Source: Butyrivibrio sp. XPD2002
GTDB lineage: Bacteria; Bacillota; Clostridia; Lachnospirales; Lachnospiraceae
Direction of reading: 5' to 3'
Length of the DNA: 64,000 nt
Assembly (NCBI RefSeq): GCF_000423945.1
Contig: NZ_KE384114.1
Coordinates: forward strand, 219,382-283,381
The notes under the pieces were generated by a model. It saw nothing but the letters and a program-made list of their open reading frames with translations. It ran no database searches and had not been told where the DNA came from. Both the position numbers and the translations under genes were made by a program. Of this stretch, positions 26,057-35,813 are shown piece by piece. How positions within the stretch are numbered: the first letter of the stretch is position 1; every line of letters begins with the position of its first letter.

Positions 26057-27130
26057 ATGCAGGATAAACTCATTGATCTTCAACACATCACAAAATCTTA
26101 TGGTAGCTCAACAATACTCGATGATCTTAATTTGTACATCAGAGAGAATGAATTTGTCACACTTTTAGGACCTTCAGGCTGTGGAAAGACAACCACCCTG
26201 AGGATAATCGGTGGGTTCGAAAATCCTGACTCGGGATCCGTTATCTTTCAGGGGAAGGATATCACTTCCTTGTCTCCGAATAAGAGAGAAGTCAACACTG
26301 TATTCCAGAAGTATGCACTTTTCCCGCACATGACAATTGCGGAGAATATTGCTTTTGGACTAAAAATCCATAAAAAATCCACATCGTATATCAATGACAA
26401 AATTAAATATGCGCTAAAGCTTGTTAATATGGAGGGCTTTGGAGACAGAATGCCTGATTCTTTGTCCGGAGGTCAGCAGCAGCGAATTGCCATAGCAAGA
26501 GCTATTGTGAATGAGCCCAAGGTTCTTCTGTTGGATGAGCCTCTTGGAGCGCTGGATCTAAAGCTGAGGCAGGACATGCAGTACGAGCTGATAAGGCTTA
26601 AGAATGAGCTTGGCATAACCTTTGTATATGTTACCCATGATCAGGAGGAAGCCCTCACTATGTCTGACACCATCGTGGTCATGAATCAGGGCTATATTCA
26701 GCAGATCGGAACTCCGACAGATATATACAATGAACCTCAGAATACCTTTGTTGCGGACTTTATAGGCGATTCCAATATCCTTGAAGGCATCATGATAAGG
26801 GATAAGCTTGTAGAGATTCTTGGCGCCAAATTCGACTGCGTAGATACGGGCTTTGGAGATAACAACCCTGTGGACGTAGTTATAAGACCTGAGGACATAG
26901 ACCTCATAGAGCCTGAAAAGGGAACCATAGAGGGCATCGTTACCGATGTTATCTTTAAAGGCGTCCATTACGAGATGTGCGTAATGGCAAGAGGCTTTGA
27001 ATTTGTAGTTCACTCCACCGATTCCTTCAGTGTGGATTCAAGAGTTGGAATCCATGTGGATCCCTTTGACATTCAGATCATGCATAAGCCTGAGTCTGAT
27101 GATGAGAAAGCTGTGGAAATATATGAATAA
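26057..27130 (+). CDS. potA: Spermidine/putrescine ABC transporter ATP-binding protein
   Basis: 357 residues: Walker [11 protein letters not shown], signature LSGGQQQRI, Walker [13 protein letters not shown], switch His THDQEEA, and a C-terminal TOBE-type domain ([16 protein letters not shown]) typical of PotA. First gene of a tightly packed potABCD operon; its end overlaps potB by 8 bases. It energises polyamine uptake. Confidence 0.93.
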   Translation: MQDKLIDLQHITKSYGSSTILDDLNLYIRENEFVTLLGPSGCGKTTTLRIIGGFENPDSGSVIFQGKDITSLSPNKREVNTVFQKYALFPHMTIAENIAFGLKIHKKSTSYINDKIKYALKLVNMEGFGDRMPDSLSGGQQQRIAIARAIVNEPKVLLLDEPLGALDLKLRQDMQYELIRLKNELGITFVYVTHDQEEALTMSDTIVVMNQGYIQQIGTPTDIYNEPQNTFVADFIGDSNILEGIMIRDKLVEILGAKFDCVDTGFGDNNPVDVVIRPEDIDLIEPEKGTIEGIVTDVIFKGVHYEMCVMARGFEFVVHSTDSFSVDSRVGIHVDPFDIQIMHKPESDDEKAVEIYE

Positions 27131-27935
27131 TAAATACACCAGATATGTAGCAGCTCCTTATCTTATCTGGAGCGTGGGTTTTATAATCATTCCGCTTTGT
27201 CTTGTCCTGTACTATGCCTTTACCAATGCAGATGGGGCATTCACCATTGATAATGTGGCGGATATTATTTCCTATGTAAACATAAAGGCACTGCTTCTTT
27301 CCATTGCCTTTTCTTTGGCTTCGACCCTTTTGTGCCTGCTTATTGCCTATCCGCTGGCAGTGGTGCTTTCGTCTGTTATCAGTACCAACTCATCTATACT
27401 GTCCCTTTTGTTCATTCTTCCCATGTGGATGAATTCACTTCTTAGAACCTATGCGTGGCAGAACATCCTTGAGAGAAAAGGCGTTATAAACGGCTTCCTT
27501 ACAGCTCTGAATCTGCCGCCTCTTTATATCATCAATAAGCCACCGGCTATACTTCTCGGTATGGTCTATGACTTTTTGCCCTTTATGATACTTCCTGTCT
27601 ATAACTCAGTTTCGAGAATAGACAAGGATCTTATTAATGCTGCAAGGGATTTGGGAGCAGGCTATCGGGATATCTTTTTCCGTGTAATCTGGCCCCTCAG
27701 CCTTCCGGGAGTAATCTCCGGCATCACGATGGTATTCGTACCCAGTCTTACCACCTTCGTCATTTCGGATATTCTGGGAGGAGGAAAAATCCTTCTCATC
27801 GGTAATGTAATAGAGCAGCTCTTTACCCAGGATTCAGACTGGAACGCGGGAGCGGGACTGTCTGCGGTGCTTATGATCTTCATTGTTATCAGTATGGTGA
27901 TCACCTCTAAGTATGACAAGGAGGACATAAGATGA
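27123..27935 (+). CDS. potB: Spermidine/putrescine ABC transporter permease
   Basis: 270 residues from ATG 27123 ([16 protein letters not shown]). The longer frame starting at 27030 lies inside potA and is rejected. Six membrane segments and the EAA loop [24 protein letters not shown]. Overlaps potA by 8 bases and potC by 4 (ATGA), so the operon is translationally coupled. Confidence 0.92.
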   Translation: MNNKYTRYVAAPYLIWSVGFIIIPLCLVLYYAFTNADGAFTIDNVADIISYVNIKALLLSIAFSLASTLLCLLIAYPLAVVLSSVISTNSSILSLLFILPMWMNSLLRTYAWQNILERKGVINGFLTALNLPPLYIINKPPAILLGMVYDFLPFMILPVYNSVSRIDKDLINAARDLGAGYRDIFFRVIWPLSLPGVISGITMVFVPSLTTFVISDILGGGKILLIGNVIEQLFTQDSDWNAGAGLSAVLMIFIVISMVITSKYDKEDIR

Positions 27936-28768
27936 AGAAAACTCTTGGACATATCTATCTGACACTTGTACTGATCTTCCTGTATGCTCCTATTGCCACA
28001 CTCATGATCCTTTCCTTTAATTCCAGTAAATCCCGTGCCCGTTTTGGAGGATTTACCCTCGCGTGGTATCAGAGCCTTTTTGAAAATGAAGAAGTCATGA
28101 ATGCCTTCAGGACAACAATAATACTGGCATTTTTATCTGCATTTATCGCAACAGTCCTGGGAACGGCTGCCTGCACAGGTATGGTAGCGATGAGAAAAAG
28201 GAGCAGAAACATAATTATGGGAATAACCAATATCCCCATGCTGAACGCCGACATCGTTACGGGTGTCAGCCTTATGCTTCTGTTTATAGCTGCAAGAGCG
28301 ACCATGGGATTTACCACAGTCCTCTTTGCACATATCACCTTCAATATTCCCTATGTAATCCTGTCTGTAATGCCAAGGTACAGGGAGCTTAATGCAAGCG
28401 TTTACGAGGCTGCGCTGGATCTTGGAGCAAAGCCTTTATATGCTTTTTTCAAGGTTGTGCTTCCTGATCTTATGAGCGCGATCGTATCGGGATTTGTAAT
28501 GAGCTTTACCATGTCACTTGATGACTTCATCATTACCCATTTCACTCAGGGACCCGGATTTGATACCCTTTCCACCAAGATATATTCCGAGATTAAAAAG
28601 GGTATAAATCCTGAAATGTATGCACTTTCTACGCTGATGTTCCTGACTATCCTTATTCTGCTGTTTCTGGTTAATTACAAGCCCTGGAGCAAGCAGTCTG
28701 TAGGAGAAATAAAGATCAGGACCAGAAAAGAGATCGTGGTAGGTTCCGGAAGGAGAGGTGCGGTATGA
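27932..28768 (+). CDS. potC: Spermidine/putrescine ABC transporter permease
   Basis: 278 residues, second permease: the EAA loop is EAALDLGAKPLYAFFKVVLPDLMS, and FTMSLDDFIITHFTQGPG is the conserved PotC segment. ATGA overlap with potB and a 4-base overlap with potD. Confidence 0.93.
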   Translation: MKKTLGHIYLTLVLIFLYAPIATLMILSFNSSKSRARFGGFTLAWYQSLFENEEVMNAFRTTIILAFLSAFIATVLGTAACTGMVAMRKRSRNIIMGITNIPMLNADIVTGVSLMLLFIAARATMGFTTVLFAHITFNIPYVILSVMPRYRELNASVYEAALDLGAKPLYAFFKVVLPDLMSAIVSGFVMSFTMSLDDFIITHFTQGPGFDTLSTKIYSEIKKGINPEMYALSTLMFLTILILLFLVNYKPWSKQSVGEIKIRTRKEIVVGSGRRGAV

Positions 28769-29823
28769 AAAGATTCGTTTCCCTTCTTTGTGTGCTTTCC
28801 TGCATGACTTCTCTTTATGGATGTGCGCTGAATAATGATGCAGGTAATTCTGATAATGTCGTATATATCTATAACTGGGGTGAATACATTGATCCGGAGG
28901 TCCTCACTATATTCACGGAGGAAACCGGTATCGAGGTGGTCTACGATGAGTTTGAGACCAACGAGATCATGTTTCCCAAGATCAAGGCCGGTGCTGTGAA
29001 ATACGATCTGGTGTGCCCCTCTGATTATATGATCAAAAAGATGATAGATAATGATCTTCTTCAGGAAATCGATTTTAATAATGTGCCAAACTATGTGAAT
29101 ATCGGAGATGACTACTGGAAGCTGGCAGAGGACTATGATCCAGGGAACCGCTTCTCGATGCCATATGTATTTGGGACAATCGGTATTCTTTATAACAAGA
29201 ATATGGTTAAGGAAAAGGTCGACTCCTGGGACATTCTCTGGGATCCCAAATACAAGGACGAGATTTTGATGCAGGATTCCGTCAGGGACGCTTTCATGGT
29301 GGCGGAAATGAAGCTTGGATATTCCATAAACACTACAGATGAAGATGAGCTCCAGGAGTCTAAGGAGCTCCTTCAGAAGCAAAAGGAACTGGTTCAGGCC
29401 TATGTGGTTGACCAGGTTCGTGACAAGATGATAGGAAACGAGGCGGCCCTTGGGGTAATCTATTCCGGAGAGGCTATTTTTACCCAGCGTGAAAACCCTG
29501 ACCTTGAGTACGTAATCCCTAAAGAGGGAACGAATTTCTGGATGGATTCATGGGTTATTCCGAAAAATGCAAAGCATAAGGAAAATGCGGAGAAATTCCT
29601 GAATTTCCTGGCAAGAGCGGATATCGCATGTATGAATTTTGATTATATCACCTATTCAACACCCAATATGGCTGCGAGAGAACTGGTTGAGGACGAAGAT
29701 ATAAAAAATTCACCGATAGCCTTCCCGGATTTATCTAAATATCACCTGGAGATTTATGTCAGTCTCGGGGAAAAGGCAGATCGCCATTTAAGTGATCTTT
29801 GGAGAGAAGTAAAGTCATATTAA
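28765..29823 (+). CDS. potD: Spermidine/putrescine-binding lipoprotein
   Basis: 352 residues: lipoprotein signal ending LYGC (Cys20), then a type-2 periplasmic-binding fold with VYIYNWGEYIDPEVL, YDLVCPSDYMI and WDILWDPKY, all PotD hallmarks. Last gene of the operon; anchored on the outer membrane face and hands polyamine to PotBC. Confidence 0.93.
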   Translation: MKRFVSLLCVLSCMTSLYGCALNNDAGNSDNVVYIYNWGEYIDPEVLTIFTEETGIEVVYDEFETNEIMFPKIKAGAVKYDLVCPSDYMIKKMIDNDLLQEIDFNNVPNYVNIGDDYWKLAEDYDPGNRFSMPYVFGTIGILYNKNMVKEKVDSWDILWDPKYKDEILMQDSVRDAFMVAEMKLGYSINTTDEDELQESKELLQKQKELVQAYVVDQVRDKMIGNEAALGVIYSGEAIFTQRENPDLEYVIPKEGTNFWMDSWVIPKNAKHKENAEKFLNFLARADIACMNFDYITYSTPNMAARELVEDEDIKNSPIAFPDLSKYHLEIYVSLGEKADRHLSDLWREVKSY

Positions 29824-29948
29824 AAAGGCTGTAATTGTATATTGTAAACATGATTTATGGTATAATTATCTAAACGAATAGAGACGAAAAATGATTATCT
29901 ATAAGAAGAGATGTTATTAAAAAAATTCTAATGCAGGAGGTAATTGAC

Positions 29949-30125
29949 ATGGCTATTATAGATAAGATTTTCGGGGAGCACACTGACGTGTACAAATCCC
30001 CTTCAGAGGACGAGCTGCAGATGGAACAGACCGGAACCAAGGAGAAGAAGCCGAAGGCTGAGATTTCCGAACAGGATACGGTTAAATTTACAGAGCATGA
30101 CAGATTTTGGGAGGGAATGAGGTAA
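29949..30125 (+). CDS. Small acidic/basic hypothetical protein
   Basis: 58 residues, MAIIDKIFGEHTDVYKSPSE onward, highly charged, with a KEKKPKAE stretch and DRFWEGM at the end. Start at 29949 because AGGAGG (29935-29940) is eight bases upstream. No family recognised. TATAAT about 80 bases upstream suggests its own promoter. Probably an intrinsically disordered cytoplasmic protein. Confidence 0.6.
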   Translation: MAIIDKIFGEHTDVYKSPSEDELQMEQTGTKEKKPKAEISEQDTVKFTEHDRFWEGMR

Positions 30126-30197
30126 GCTCTATAAGTTATCATTAGTGAATAAGTCAGCCTGTCATAGACGGGATTTATGAATGTTATTTTTAACACG

Positions 30198-30226
30198 TTG
30201 ACACTGTAGTGTGACAGTGCTATGAT
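30198..30226 (+). promoter_or_regulatory. Consensus promoter of the dap operon
   Basis: TTGACA (30198-30203), 17 bases, TATGAT (30221-30226): near-perfect sigma-A promoter placed about 20 bases before the riboswitch P1 stem. Confidence 0.8.
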
Positions 30227-30245
30227 TCTTTCAAGATTTATATTA

Positions 30246-30418
30246 AGATAGAGGTTGCGTATTTTATCAGTACGGATTCTGATGCGACAGGCGCAGGTGA
30301 GGAGTTTGGAAAGGACAATACGCCGAAGGATGAGCTTTCCTGTAGGGCTTGTACCTGGGCATACAGTTAAGAGCTGTATGACTGTCATCGTAAGATGGGG
30401 AGCTATCGGGCTAATTTG
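30246..30418 (+). promoter_or_regulatory. Lysine riboswitch (L box)
   Basis: Conserved L-box blocks in order: AGATAGAGGTTGCG at the 5' side, GGTGAGGAGT, GGAAAGGACAATACGCCGAAGG-type core (AAAGG and CGCCGAAGG), the GGGCATACAGTT hairpin and ACTGTCATCG, and GGGGAGCTATC closing P1 (GATAG 30247-30251 with CTATC 30413-30417). It senses lysine and controls the following terminator, so lysine shuts off dapA/dapB, the first steps of lysine/diaminopimelate synthesis. Confidence 0.92.
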
Positions 30419-30434
30419 ATCAATGATGATTTTT

Positions 30435-30473
30435 AAAGCTAACTCTCCGTGCGATGAGTTAGCTTTAGTTTTG
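30435..30473 (+). terminator. Riboswitch-controlled terminator before dapA
   Basis: AAAGCTAACTC (30435-30445), 10-base loop, GAGTTAGCTTT (30456-30466), then AGTTTTG. Confidence 0.85.
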
Positions 30474-30504
30474 TGGGGTATAAAACAAAAAAGGAGACAG
30501 TTTT

Positions 30505-31389
30505 ATGGCAGTTTTTAAGGGAGCAGGTGTTGCCATTGCGACACCATTTAATGAAGATGGATCAGTTAATTATGAGGAGTTCAAGAGACTGATTGATTTC
30601 CAGATCGACAATGGAACAGATGCCATTATTGTATGCGGAACCACCGGTGAGAGTGCTACCATGTCAGAAGAGGAGCACATGGAGGTTTCAAGATTCTGTA
30701 TTGAATATGTAAATAAGAGAGTACCTGTAATTGCAGGTGCAGGTTCTAACTGCACCAAGACAGCAATTGACCTTTCTGTCGATGCAGCTAAGGCTGGTGC
30801 TGATGGAATTCTTTCAGTTACTCCTTACTATAACAAAGCTACTCAGGACGGACTTGTTCAGCACTTCACAGCTATTGCCAAGGCAGTGGATGTTCCGATC
30901 ATTCTTTATAATGTTCCCAGCCGCACAGGCTGCAATATCCAGCCTGCTACAGCAGCCAAGCTTTGCAAGGAAGTTGACAATATCGTTGGTATCAAGGATG
31001 CTGCAGGTAACCTTGCTCAGACAGCTAAGATGATGCAGCTCGCTGACGGTGCCATCGACCTATACTCAGGTGAGGACGGACTTGTAGTTCCGATCATGTC
31101 ACTTGGCGGAATCGGTGTTATCTCAGTTCTTTCAAACGTAGCACCTAAGGAAACTCATGAGATGTGCCAGAAGGCTCTTGACGGAGACTTCACAGGGGCA
31201 GCAGCTATCCAGCTCAAAGCACTTCCTCTTATCGATGCACTTTTCTCAGAGGTTAATCCTATCCCTGTTAAGGCAGCTCTGGAGATGATTGGCTTTAAGG
31301 CAGGCCCGCTTCGTCTTCCTCTTACAACAATGACTGAGGCTAACAGAGTGGTACTCGAGAAAGAGCTAAAGAAATTTCTTGGAAAGTAA
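30505..31389 (+). CDS. dapA: 4-hydroxy-tetrahydrodipicolinate synthase
   Basis: 294 residues, TIM-barrel aldolase family. Schiff-base Lys164 (VGIKDAAGN), Tyr135 and Arg140 (ILYNVPSR), and Thr46-Thr47 (CGTTGES). Condenses pyruvate with aspartate semialdehyde, entry step of the lysine/diaminopimelate branch. The lysine riboswitch directly upstream confirms the role. AAGGAG precedes the ATG. Confidence 0.97.
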   Translation: MAVFKGAGVAIATPFNEDGSVNYEEFKRLIDFQIDNGTDAIIVCGTTGESATMSEEEHMEVSRFCIEYVNKRVPVIAGAGSNCTKTAIDLSVDAAKAGADGILSVTPYYNKATQDGLVQHFTAIAKAVDVPIILYNVPSRTGCNIQPATAAKLCKEVDNIVGIKDAAGNLAQTAKMMQLADGAIDLYSGEDGLVVPIMSLGGIGVISVLSNVAPKETHEMCQKALDGDFTGAAAIQLKALPLIDALFSEVNPIPVKAALEMIGFKAGPLRLPLTTMTEANRVVLEKELKKFLGK

Positions 31390-31430
31390 AATATAAATGA
31401 TCCTTATTCGGAAGGCTTGGGTAATTTAAG

Positions 31431-31476
31431 CCTTCTCCCTTTGGGAGAAGGTGTCAGAGAAGCTGACGGATGAGGG
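31431..31476 (+). repeat. GCTGACGGATGAGGG repeat element, copy 1
   Basis: CCTTCTCCC-TTT-GGGAGAAGG hairpin followed by TGTCAGAGAAGCTGACG and GATGAGGG. Closely similar copies lie at 32256-32301 and 43486-43535. The distal GAGGGGAGAGG forms the ribosome site of dapB. Confidence 0.85.
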
Positions 31477-31489
31477 GAGAGGACTTGGT

Positions 31490-32245
31490 ATGATTAAAGC
31501 TATTATGCACGGCTGCAATGGCCGTATGGGACACGTAATTGTAGACCTTGCATCCGGTGATGACAAGATCGAGATCGTAGCAGGAGTTGATGCTTACGGT
31601 GATAACACCTACAGCTTCCCTGTTTTCGATTCTATTGAGAAATGTGACGTAGCTGCTGATGTTGTAATTGATTTTTCCAATGCATCAGCTGTAGATAACC
31701 TTCTTGAAGTATGCGCTTCAAAGAATCTCCCGGTAGTTCTTTGCACAACAGGTCTTTCAGATGAGCAGCTTGCTAAGGTTAAGAGCACTTCTGAGAAGGT
31801 GGCAGTTCTTAAATCCGCCAACATGTCAGTAGGTATCAACATGCTTATGAAGGTGCTTAAGGAGATATCACCTGTACTCGATGCTGCAGGCTTTGATATC
31901 GAGATCGTTGAGAAGCACCACAATCAGAAGCTTGATGCTCCCAGCGGAACAGCGCTTGCTCTTGCTGACAGCGTAAATGATTCTCTTTCAGAAAAGTGTG
32001 AGTACGTATACGACAGAAGCACAAGACGTGAGAAGCGTCCCAAGAAGGAGATAGGTATCTCCGCAGTTCGCGGTGGCACAATTGTTGGTGACCACGACGT
32101 TATTTTTGCCGGAACAGATGAGGTTATAACTCTTTCACACAGAGCATATTCCAGATCCGTTTTTGCAAAGGGAGCCATCGAAGCAGCTAAGTTCCTTGCA
32201 GGGAAAGACGCGGGCCTTTATGATATGAGCAGTGTAATAGAATGA
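31490..32245 (+). CDS. dapB: 4-hydroxy-tetrahydrodipicolinate reductase
   Basis: 251 residues: nucleotide-binding MHGCNGRMGH, NMSVGINML, and KHHNQKLDAPSGTA (catalytic His/Lys and substrate loop). Reduces the DapA product with NAD(P)H. The frame opens earlier with a GTG inside the repeat element, but the true start is ATG 31490 (MIKAIMHG), since those 13 residues are just translated repeat. It shares the lysine-riboswitch-controlled transcript with dapA. Confidence 0.95.
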   Translation: MIKAIMHGCNGRMGHVIVDLASGDDKIEIVAGVDAYGDNTYSFPVFDSIEKCDVAADVVIDFSNASAVDNLLEVCASKNLPVVLCTTGLSDEQLAKVKSTSEKVAVLKSANMSVGINMLMKVLKEISPVLDAAGFDIEIVEKHHNQKLDAPSGTALALADSVNDSLSEKCEYVYDRSTRREKRPKKEIGISAVRGGTIVGDHDVIFAGTDEVITLSHRAYSRSVFAKGAIEAAKFLAGKDAGLYDMSSVIE

Positions 32246-32255
32246 TAAAAAACTG

Positions 32256-32301
32256 CCTTCTCCCTTTGGGAGAGGGTGTCAGCGAAGCTGACGGATGAGG
32301 G
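32256..32301 (+). repeat. GCTGACGGATGAGGG repeat element, copy 2
   Basis: CCTTCTCCC-TTT-GGGAGAGGG, then TGTCAGCGAAGCTGACG and GATGAGGG. The GAGGG end lies 3 to 8 bases before the hisA ATG and acts as its ribosome site. Confidence 0.85.
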
Positions 32302-32304
32302 AAT

Positions 32305-33123
32305 ATGAGACTTAGACCCTGTATAGACATTCACAACGGACAGGTTAAACAGATAGTTGGCAGTAGCCTTAGAGACATGGGGGACTCCGCAACGGAGAAC
32401 TTCGTGTCTACTCAGGACGCTGCTTTTTTTGCACGCATGTATAAGGAAAAGGGCCTTCACGGAGGGCATATCATAGTCCTTAATGCTGCTGACAGCCCTT
32501 ATTATGAGGCATCGGTTAACCAGGCTCTGTCCGCACTTAGAGAGACTCCGGGATTCCTTCAGGTAGGAGGCGGAATCACAGCTGAAAATGCCTGGAAATT
32601 CCTTGACGCCGGTGCATCCCATGTCGTCGTAACAAGCTATGTATTTAAGGATGGCAGGGTGAATTATGACAATCTTCAAAAGCTCCTTAACGAAGTTGGT
32701 AAGGAACACCTGGTTCTTGATCTGTCCTGTAGGAAGGGCGTAGTTGTAGCAGGCGAAGGTGCCTTAAGCCATGATGCAGACAAATATTACATCGTTACCG
32801 ACAGATGGCAGAAGATGACTGATGTGGAGGTGAATACGGATACTCTTGATGAATTATCCTCATACTGCGATGAATTTCTTGTTCATGCGGTGGACGTAGA
32901 GGGTAAGCAATCGGGAATTGAAGCAGAGCTTGCAACCCTTCTTGGTAGCTGGGCAAAGCTTCCTATCACCTATGCCGGCGGAGTTCACAGCTTTGATGAT
33001 CTAAAGCTCATTAGAGAATGCGCTGACGGCAGACTTGATGTGACAGTTGGCAGCGCTCTGGAAATATTCGGAGGTGCCATGTCAATTGATGAGATAGCTG
33101 AGTACTGCCGCGTTCATGAGTGA
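32305..33123 (+). CDS. hisA: Eukaryote-type ProFAR isomerase (HisA/HIS6-like)
   Basis: 272 residues. The sequence follows the yeast HIS6 pattern and not ordinary bacterial HisA: CIDIHNGQVKQIVGSSL, FLQVGGGITAENAWKFLDAG, HVVVTSYVFKDGR, VLDLSCRK, YYIVTDRWQKMTDVEVN, FLVHAVDVEGKQSGI, ITYAGGVHSFDDLKLI, DVTVGSALEIFGG. It interconverts ProFAR and PRFAR in histidine synthesis. No other his gene is adjacent; it sits behind dapB, possibly on the same transcript. Eukaryote-type HisA is a known minority type in bacteria, so old lateral transfer is likely. Confidence 0.9.
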   Translation: MRLRPCIDIHNGQVKQIVGSSLRDMGDSATENFVSTQDAAFFARMYKEKGLHGGHIIVLNAADSPYYEASVNQALSALRETPGFLQVGGGITAENAWKFLDAGASHVVVTSYVFKDGRVNYDNLQKLLNEVGKEHLVLDLSCRKGVVVAGEGALSHDADKYYIVTDRWQKMTDVEVNTDTLDELSSYCDEFLVHAVDVEGKQSGIEAELATLLGSWAKLPITYAGGVHSFDDLKLIRECADGRLDVTVGSALEIFGGAMSIDEIAEYCRVHE

Positions 33124-33270
33124 TTTTTATCTGAGAAATACAGAATAAAAGGGCTATTCTTTTTTTATATTTATTTAATTTATAATGTCGCCTTTTACCT
33201 TTATAATTCGTATATAGGTATATAGAGGTAAATAAAAACATCCAGTGTTTTTTATAAAGGAGGCAATTAT

Positions 33271-33465
33271 ATGGGTACTAATAAATTAAACGATGATGCT
33301 AATCTTGATGAATTAAAAGCAAAAGAGAAACTTGATGGACTTGCTTTAAATGATGATGAGCTTGATGATGTATCAGGTGGACAGATTGTTAATATGGCTA
33401 GGGGTATCAACGTGGTCAGAAATAGAAAACAGCAGATTTTGTCTACAAATGGAAAAAATCTATAA
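33271..33465 (+). CDS. Orphan double-glycine leader peptide
   Basis: 64 residues. Residues 1-37 are acidic and end in LNDDELDDVSGG, the classic leader of peptides exported and cut by C39-peptidase ABC transporters. The remaining 27 residues (QIVNMARGINVVRNRKQQ and the rest) are basic and lack Cys, so an unmodified bacteriocin or signalling peptide is more likely than a lanthipeptide. AAGGAGG precedes the ATG, two TATAAT boxes lie upstream and a terminator follows. No exporter or modifying enzyme is in the window. Confidence 0.7.
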   Translation: MGTNKLNDDANLDELKAKEKLDGLALNDDELDDVSGGQIVNMARGINVVRNRKQQILSTNGKNL

Positions 33466-33473
33466 TAATCAGA

Positions 33474-33501
33474 AGGACTGTCACCTATGACGGTCCTTTT
33501 T
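33474..33501 (+). terminator. Terminator of the peptide gene
   Basis: AGGACTGTCA (33474-33483), loop CCTA, TGACGGTCCT (33488-33497), TTTT. Confidence 0.85.
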
Positions 33502-33511
33502 GTTGCAGTAA

Positions 33512-33542
33512 AAAACAGCCAGAGCGATGCTCTGGCTGTTTT
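33512..33542. terminator. Bidirectional terminator between peptide and chemoreceptor genes
   Basis: AAAACAGCCAGAG (33512-33524), loop CGATG, CTCTGGCTGTTTT (33530-33542). The A run and T run make it work on both strands. It ends the minus-strand chemoreceptor transcript. Confidence 0.85.
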
Positions 33543-33553
33543 GCACATCTGGT

Positions 33554-35359
33554 TTAAAGTGAGAATCTTGCAACGAAATCCTGAAGCTCCTGAGCGTTCT
33601 GTGCAAGTCTGTCGGAGGCCTCTGCAACCTCGTGGGTTGATGCGGTCTGCTGCTCGGATGCAGCGGATACGTTCTGGGTCTCATCAGCTACGCTGACACT
33701 CATTTCTTCAATCTTCTGGATGTTGTTAGCAATAGTAGTAGTTCCACCGGAGAGCTGATCTACGATCTCGCTCATGCGGGCACTCTGCTCGGATACGGAA
33801 TGAACCTTGCTGACGATTTCATTGAAGGTGTTACCGGCTTCATTAACAACCTGGGAGCCTTCAATAACGCTCTGAGCACCTTCACGCATGGACTCAACGG
33901 CTTCTTCGGAACTTTTTGTAATGTCTTCAATAAGAACGGTGATATTGTTTGCAGCTTCGTTGGACTGATCTGCCAGCTTACTGATCTCACTTGCAACTAC
34001 GGCGAAGCCTTTACCCATTTCACCGGCCCTTGCAGCCTCGATTGATGCATTCAGTGAGAGGAGGTTGGTCTGGCTTGCGATTTCTGCGATAGTATCAACG
34101 AAGGAATCAATATTCTTAAGCTTGTCGCCAAGACCTTCAACCATTGTAGCTGTATTTTCAACGGAATCCTTGATGGTTTCCATCATTGTGGTTGCGCGTG
34201 TCATGTCAGCTGCACCCTTGGTTGCTGCTTCATTTGTTGCGTTGATCATGTCACTGGAAGCAACGATTGCATGCTGGAATTCTTCCATGTTGCTTACAAA
34301 TGCCTGAGTCTCATCACTTGCTCCTGAAACTGCTGTAATCTGACCACTGCAGGAATTAGCAACGTTTGTACAGGAGTTTGCAACCATTTCGCTTGCCTGT
34401 GCTGACTGTGAAGCACTTGCTGAAAGCTCTTCTGATGCGGAAGCAACATAAGCGGTTGTATCTGAAATCTTACCCATAAGTTCACGGATGTTATGGTGAA
34501 GGGTATCAAGGGCTTCGGCAATAAGACCAATCTCGTTCTTGCTCTTTGTAAGAGGACGAATCTTGCGCATGGATTCGTTGTCGCTGAAATCGCTGTTGGA
34601 CATCTTTCCCATTTCTTCTGCGATGAGGATAATGGGCTTTGTGATTCTCTTACCAATGTAGTATGCTACGATAAGACCGATAACGCACATTACAACAAGT
34701 ACGATAATAGATTTAAGGATACTGTTGTTAAGTGCCTTTGCTGCATGCTCTGAATACTCAGCTTCAAGTGCATCAATATGATCTACCCATACGCCTGTAC
34801 CCATAACCCAGTCAAAAGGCTGGTAGTAAGCTGTGTAGTTGATCTTAGGAAGAGGCTCGGTTTCATTTGGCTTTGCAAACATAAGCTCTGTATATCCACC
34901 GCCGTCCTGCATACCATTTTTGATCATTTCCTGAATGAACTTGGTACCATTGGGGTCTACTGAATCCCATCTGGACTGTCCCTCAGTATCACGGCCAAGA
35001 AGAACTACGTTTATACCTGTAGAAGTATCTACCCAGAAATAGCCGGATCCATCGTTATATTTCAGGTCTCTTATGATGTCAGCAGCTTCCTTCATGGCTT
35101 CTTCTTTTGTCATAAGGCCTGCTTCGTATCTGGAATTCATGATAGCGCATACACTCATGGCTTCCTGAGTCTCATTCTTGAGTTCAGTCTTGATATCTTG
35201 AAGGAGTCTTTCTCTATACTGAGTTGTCTGTTCTTTAGTTGTAGCAATAGTGCTATTGATGGTGAAAAGTTCGACAATTAAACCTGTAAGAATTACAGCA
35301 CCGCCGATGGCGATTAAAAGCGAATACAATAAAGACATATTTCTGGTAGGTCTGCCCAT
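33554..35359 (-). CDS. Methyl-accepting chemotaxis protein with single Cache domain
   Basis: 601 residues: TM1 about 9-31, extracellular single-Cache-type domain about 40-205 ([18 protein letters not shown] is the typical loop), TM2 about 214-236, HAMP, then the signalling helices with the hairpin tip [20 protein letters not shown]. Reads an outside ligand and controls CheA. ATG with GGAGGG upstream on the minus strand. No che genes nearby, so it feeds a central chemotaxis cluster elsewhere. The ligand is unknown. Confidence 0.93.
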   Translation of the reverse strand: MGRPTRNMSLLYSLLIAIGGAVILTGLIVELFTINSTIATTKEQTTQYRERLLQDIKTELKNETQEAMSVCAIMNSRYEAGLMTKEEAMKEAADIIRDLKYNDGSGYFWVDTSTGINVVLLGRDTEGQSRWDSVDPNGTKFIQEMIKNGMQDGGGYTELMFAKPNETEPLPKINYTAYYQPFDWVMGTGVWVDHIDALEAEYSEHAAKALNNSILKSIIVLVVMCVIGLIVAYYIGKRITKPIILIAEEMGKMSNSDFSDNESMRKIRPLTKSKNEIGLIAEALDTLHHNIRELMGKISDTTAYVASASEELSASASQSAQASEMVANSCTNVANSCSGQITAVSGASDETQAFVSNMEEFQHAIVASSDMINATNEAATKGAADMTRATTMMETIKDSVENTATMVEGLGDKLKNIDSFVDTIAEIASQTNLLSLNASIEAARAGEMGKGFAVVASEISKLADQSNEAANNITVLIEDITKSSEEAVESMREGAQSVIEGSQVVNEAGNTFNEIVSKVHSVSEQSARMSEIVDQLSGGTTTIANNIQKIEEMSVSVADETQNVSAASEQQTASTHEVAEASDRLAQNAQELQDFVARFSL

Positions 35360-35500
35360 TTGTTATCCCTCCTCTGTGACGGATATGTTTTTTGATTGTA
35401 CACATCTTAATATATCATTGAGGGATATGGAATAACAATTAATAGAGTATTAAAATTTAGTAAAGATAGTAGGACAGAAGAGGAGTAGTGCGCGACGCTC

Positions 35501-35528
35501 AAAAAACCCATCCGTTACCGGATGGGTT
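35501..35528 (-). terminator. Terminator of the cold-shock gene
   Basis: On the minus strand AACCCATCCG, loop GTAA, CGGATGGGTT followed by a T run (35505-35501). Confidence 0.88.
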
Positions 35529-35612
35529 CGTTGATTAATCATTTGTACACTTGCTGATTCTATATATTAAGAATAAGGCACATTGTATTCTTGATTAAAT
35601 GTTTGCCGTTAA

Positions 35613-35813
35613 TCAAAGCTTGTTAACGTTAACGGCCTGAGGTCCTTTTTCACCCTGGATTACATCGTAATCAACTGCAGCGCCTTCGTCGAGAGACTTG
35701 AAGCCCTCCATGTTGAGTCCTGAATAATGTACGAATACATCATTGCCTGCCTCATCAGAAATGAAGCCGTAACCCTTCTGGTTGTTGAACCACTTAACTG
35801 TACCCTTGTTCAT
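35613..35813 (-). CDS. Cold-shock protein (CspA family)
   Basis: 66 residues, single OB-fold cold-shock domain: [18 protein letters not shown] contains RNP1-type KGYGFI, and DVFVHYSGL contains RNP2-type VFVH. RNA chaperone. It ends in the usual PQAVNV. A long AT-rich leader of over 100 bases with a hairpin lies upstream, as is usual for temperature-controlled csp mRNAs. Confidence 0.95.
   Translation of the reverse strand: MNKGTVKWFNNQKGYGFISDEAGNDVFVHYSGLNMEGFKSLDEGAAVDYDVIQGEKGPQAVNVNKL

Noticed and set aside
27030..27122. Longer potB start
   Set aside because: The extra 31 codons lie inside potA in another frame; ATG 27123 gives the usual PotB start and an 8-base overlap.
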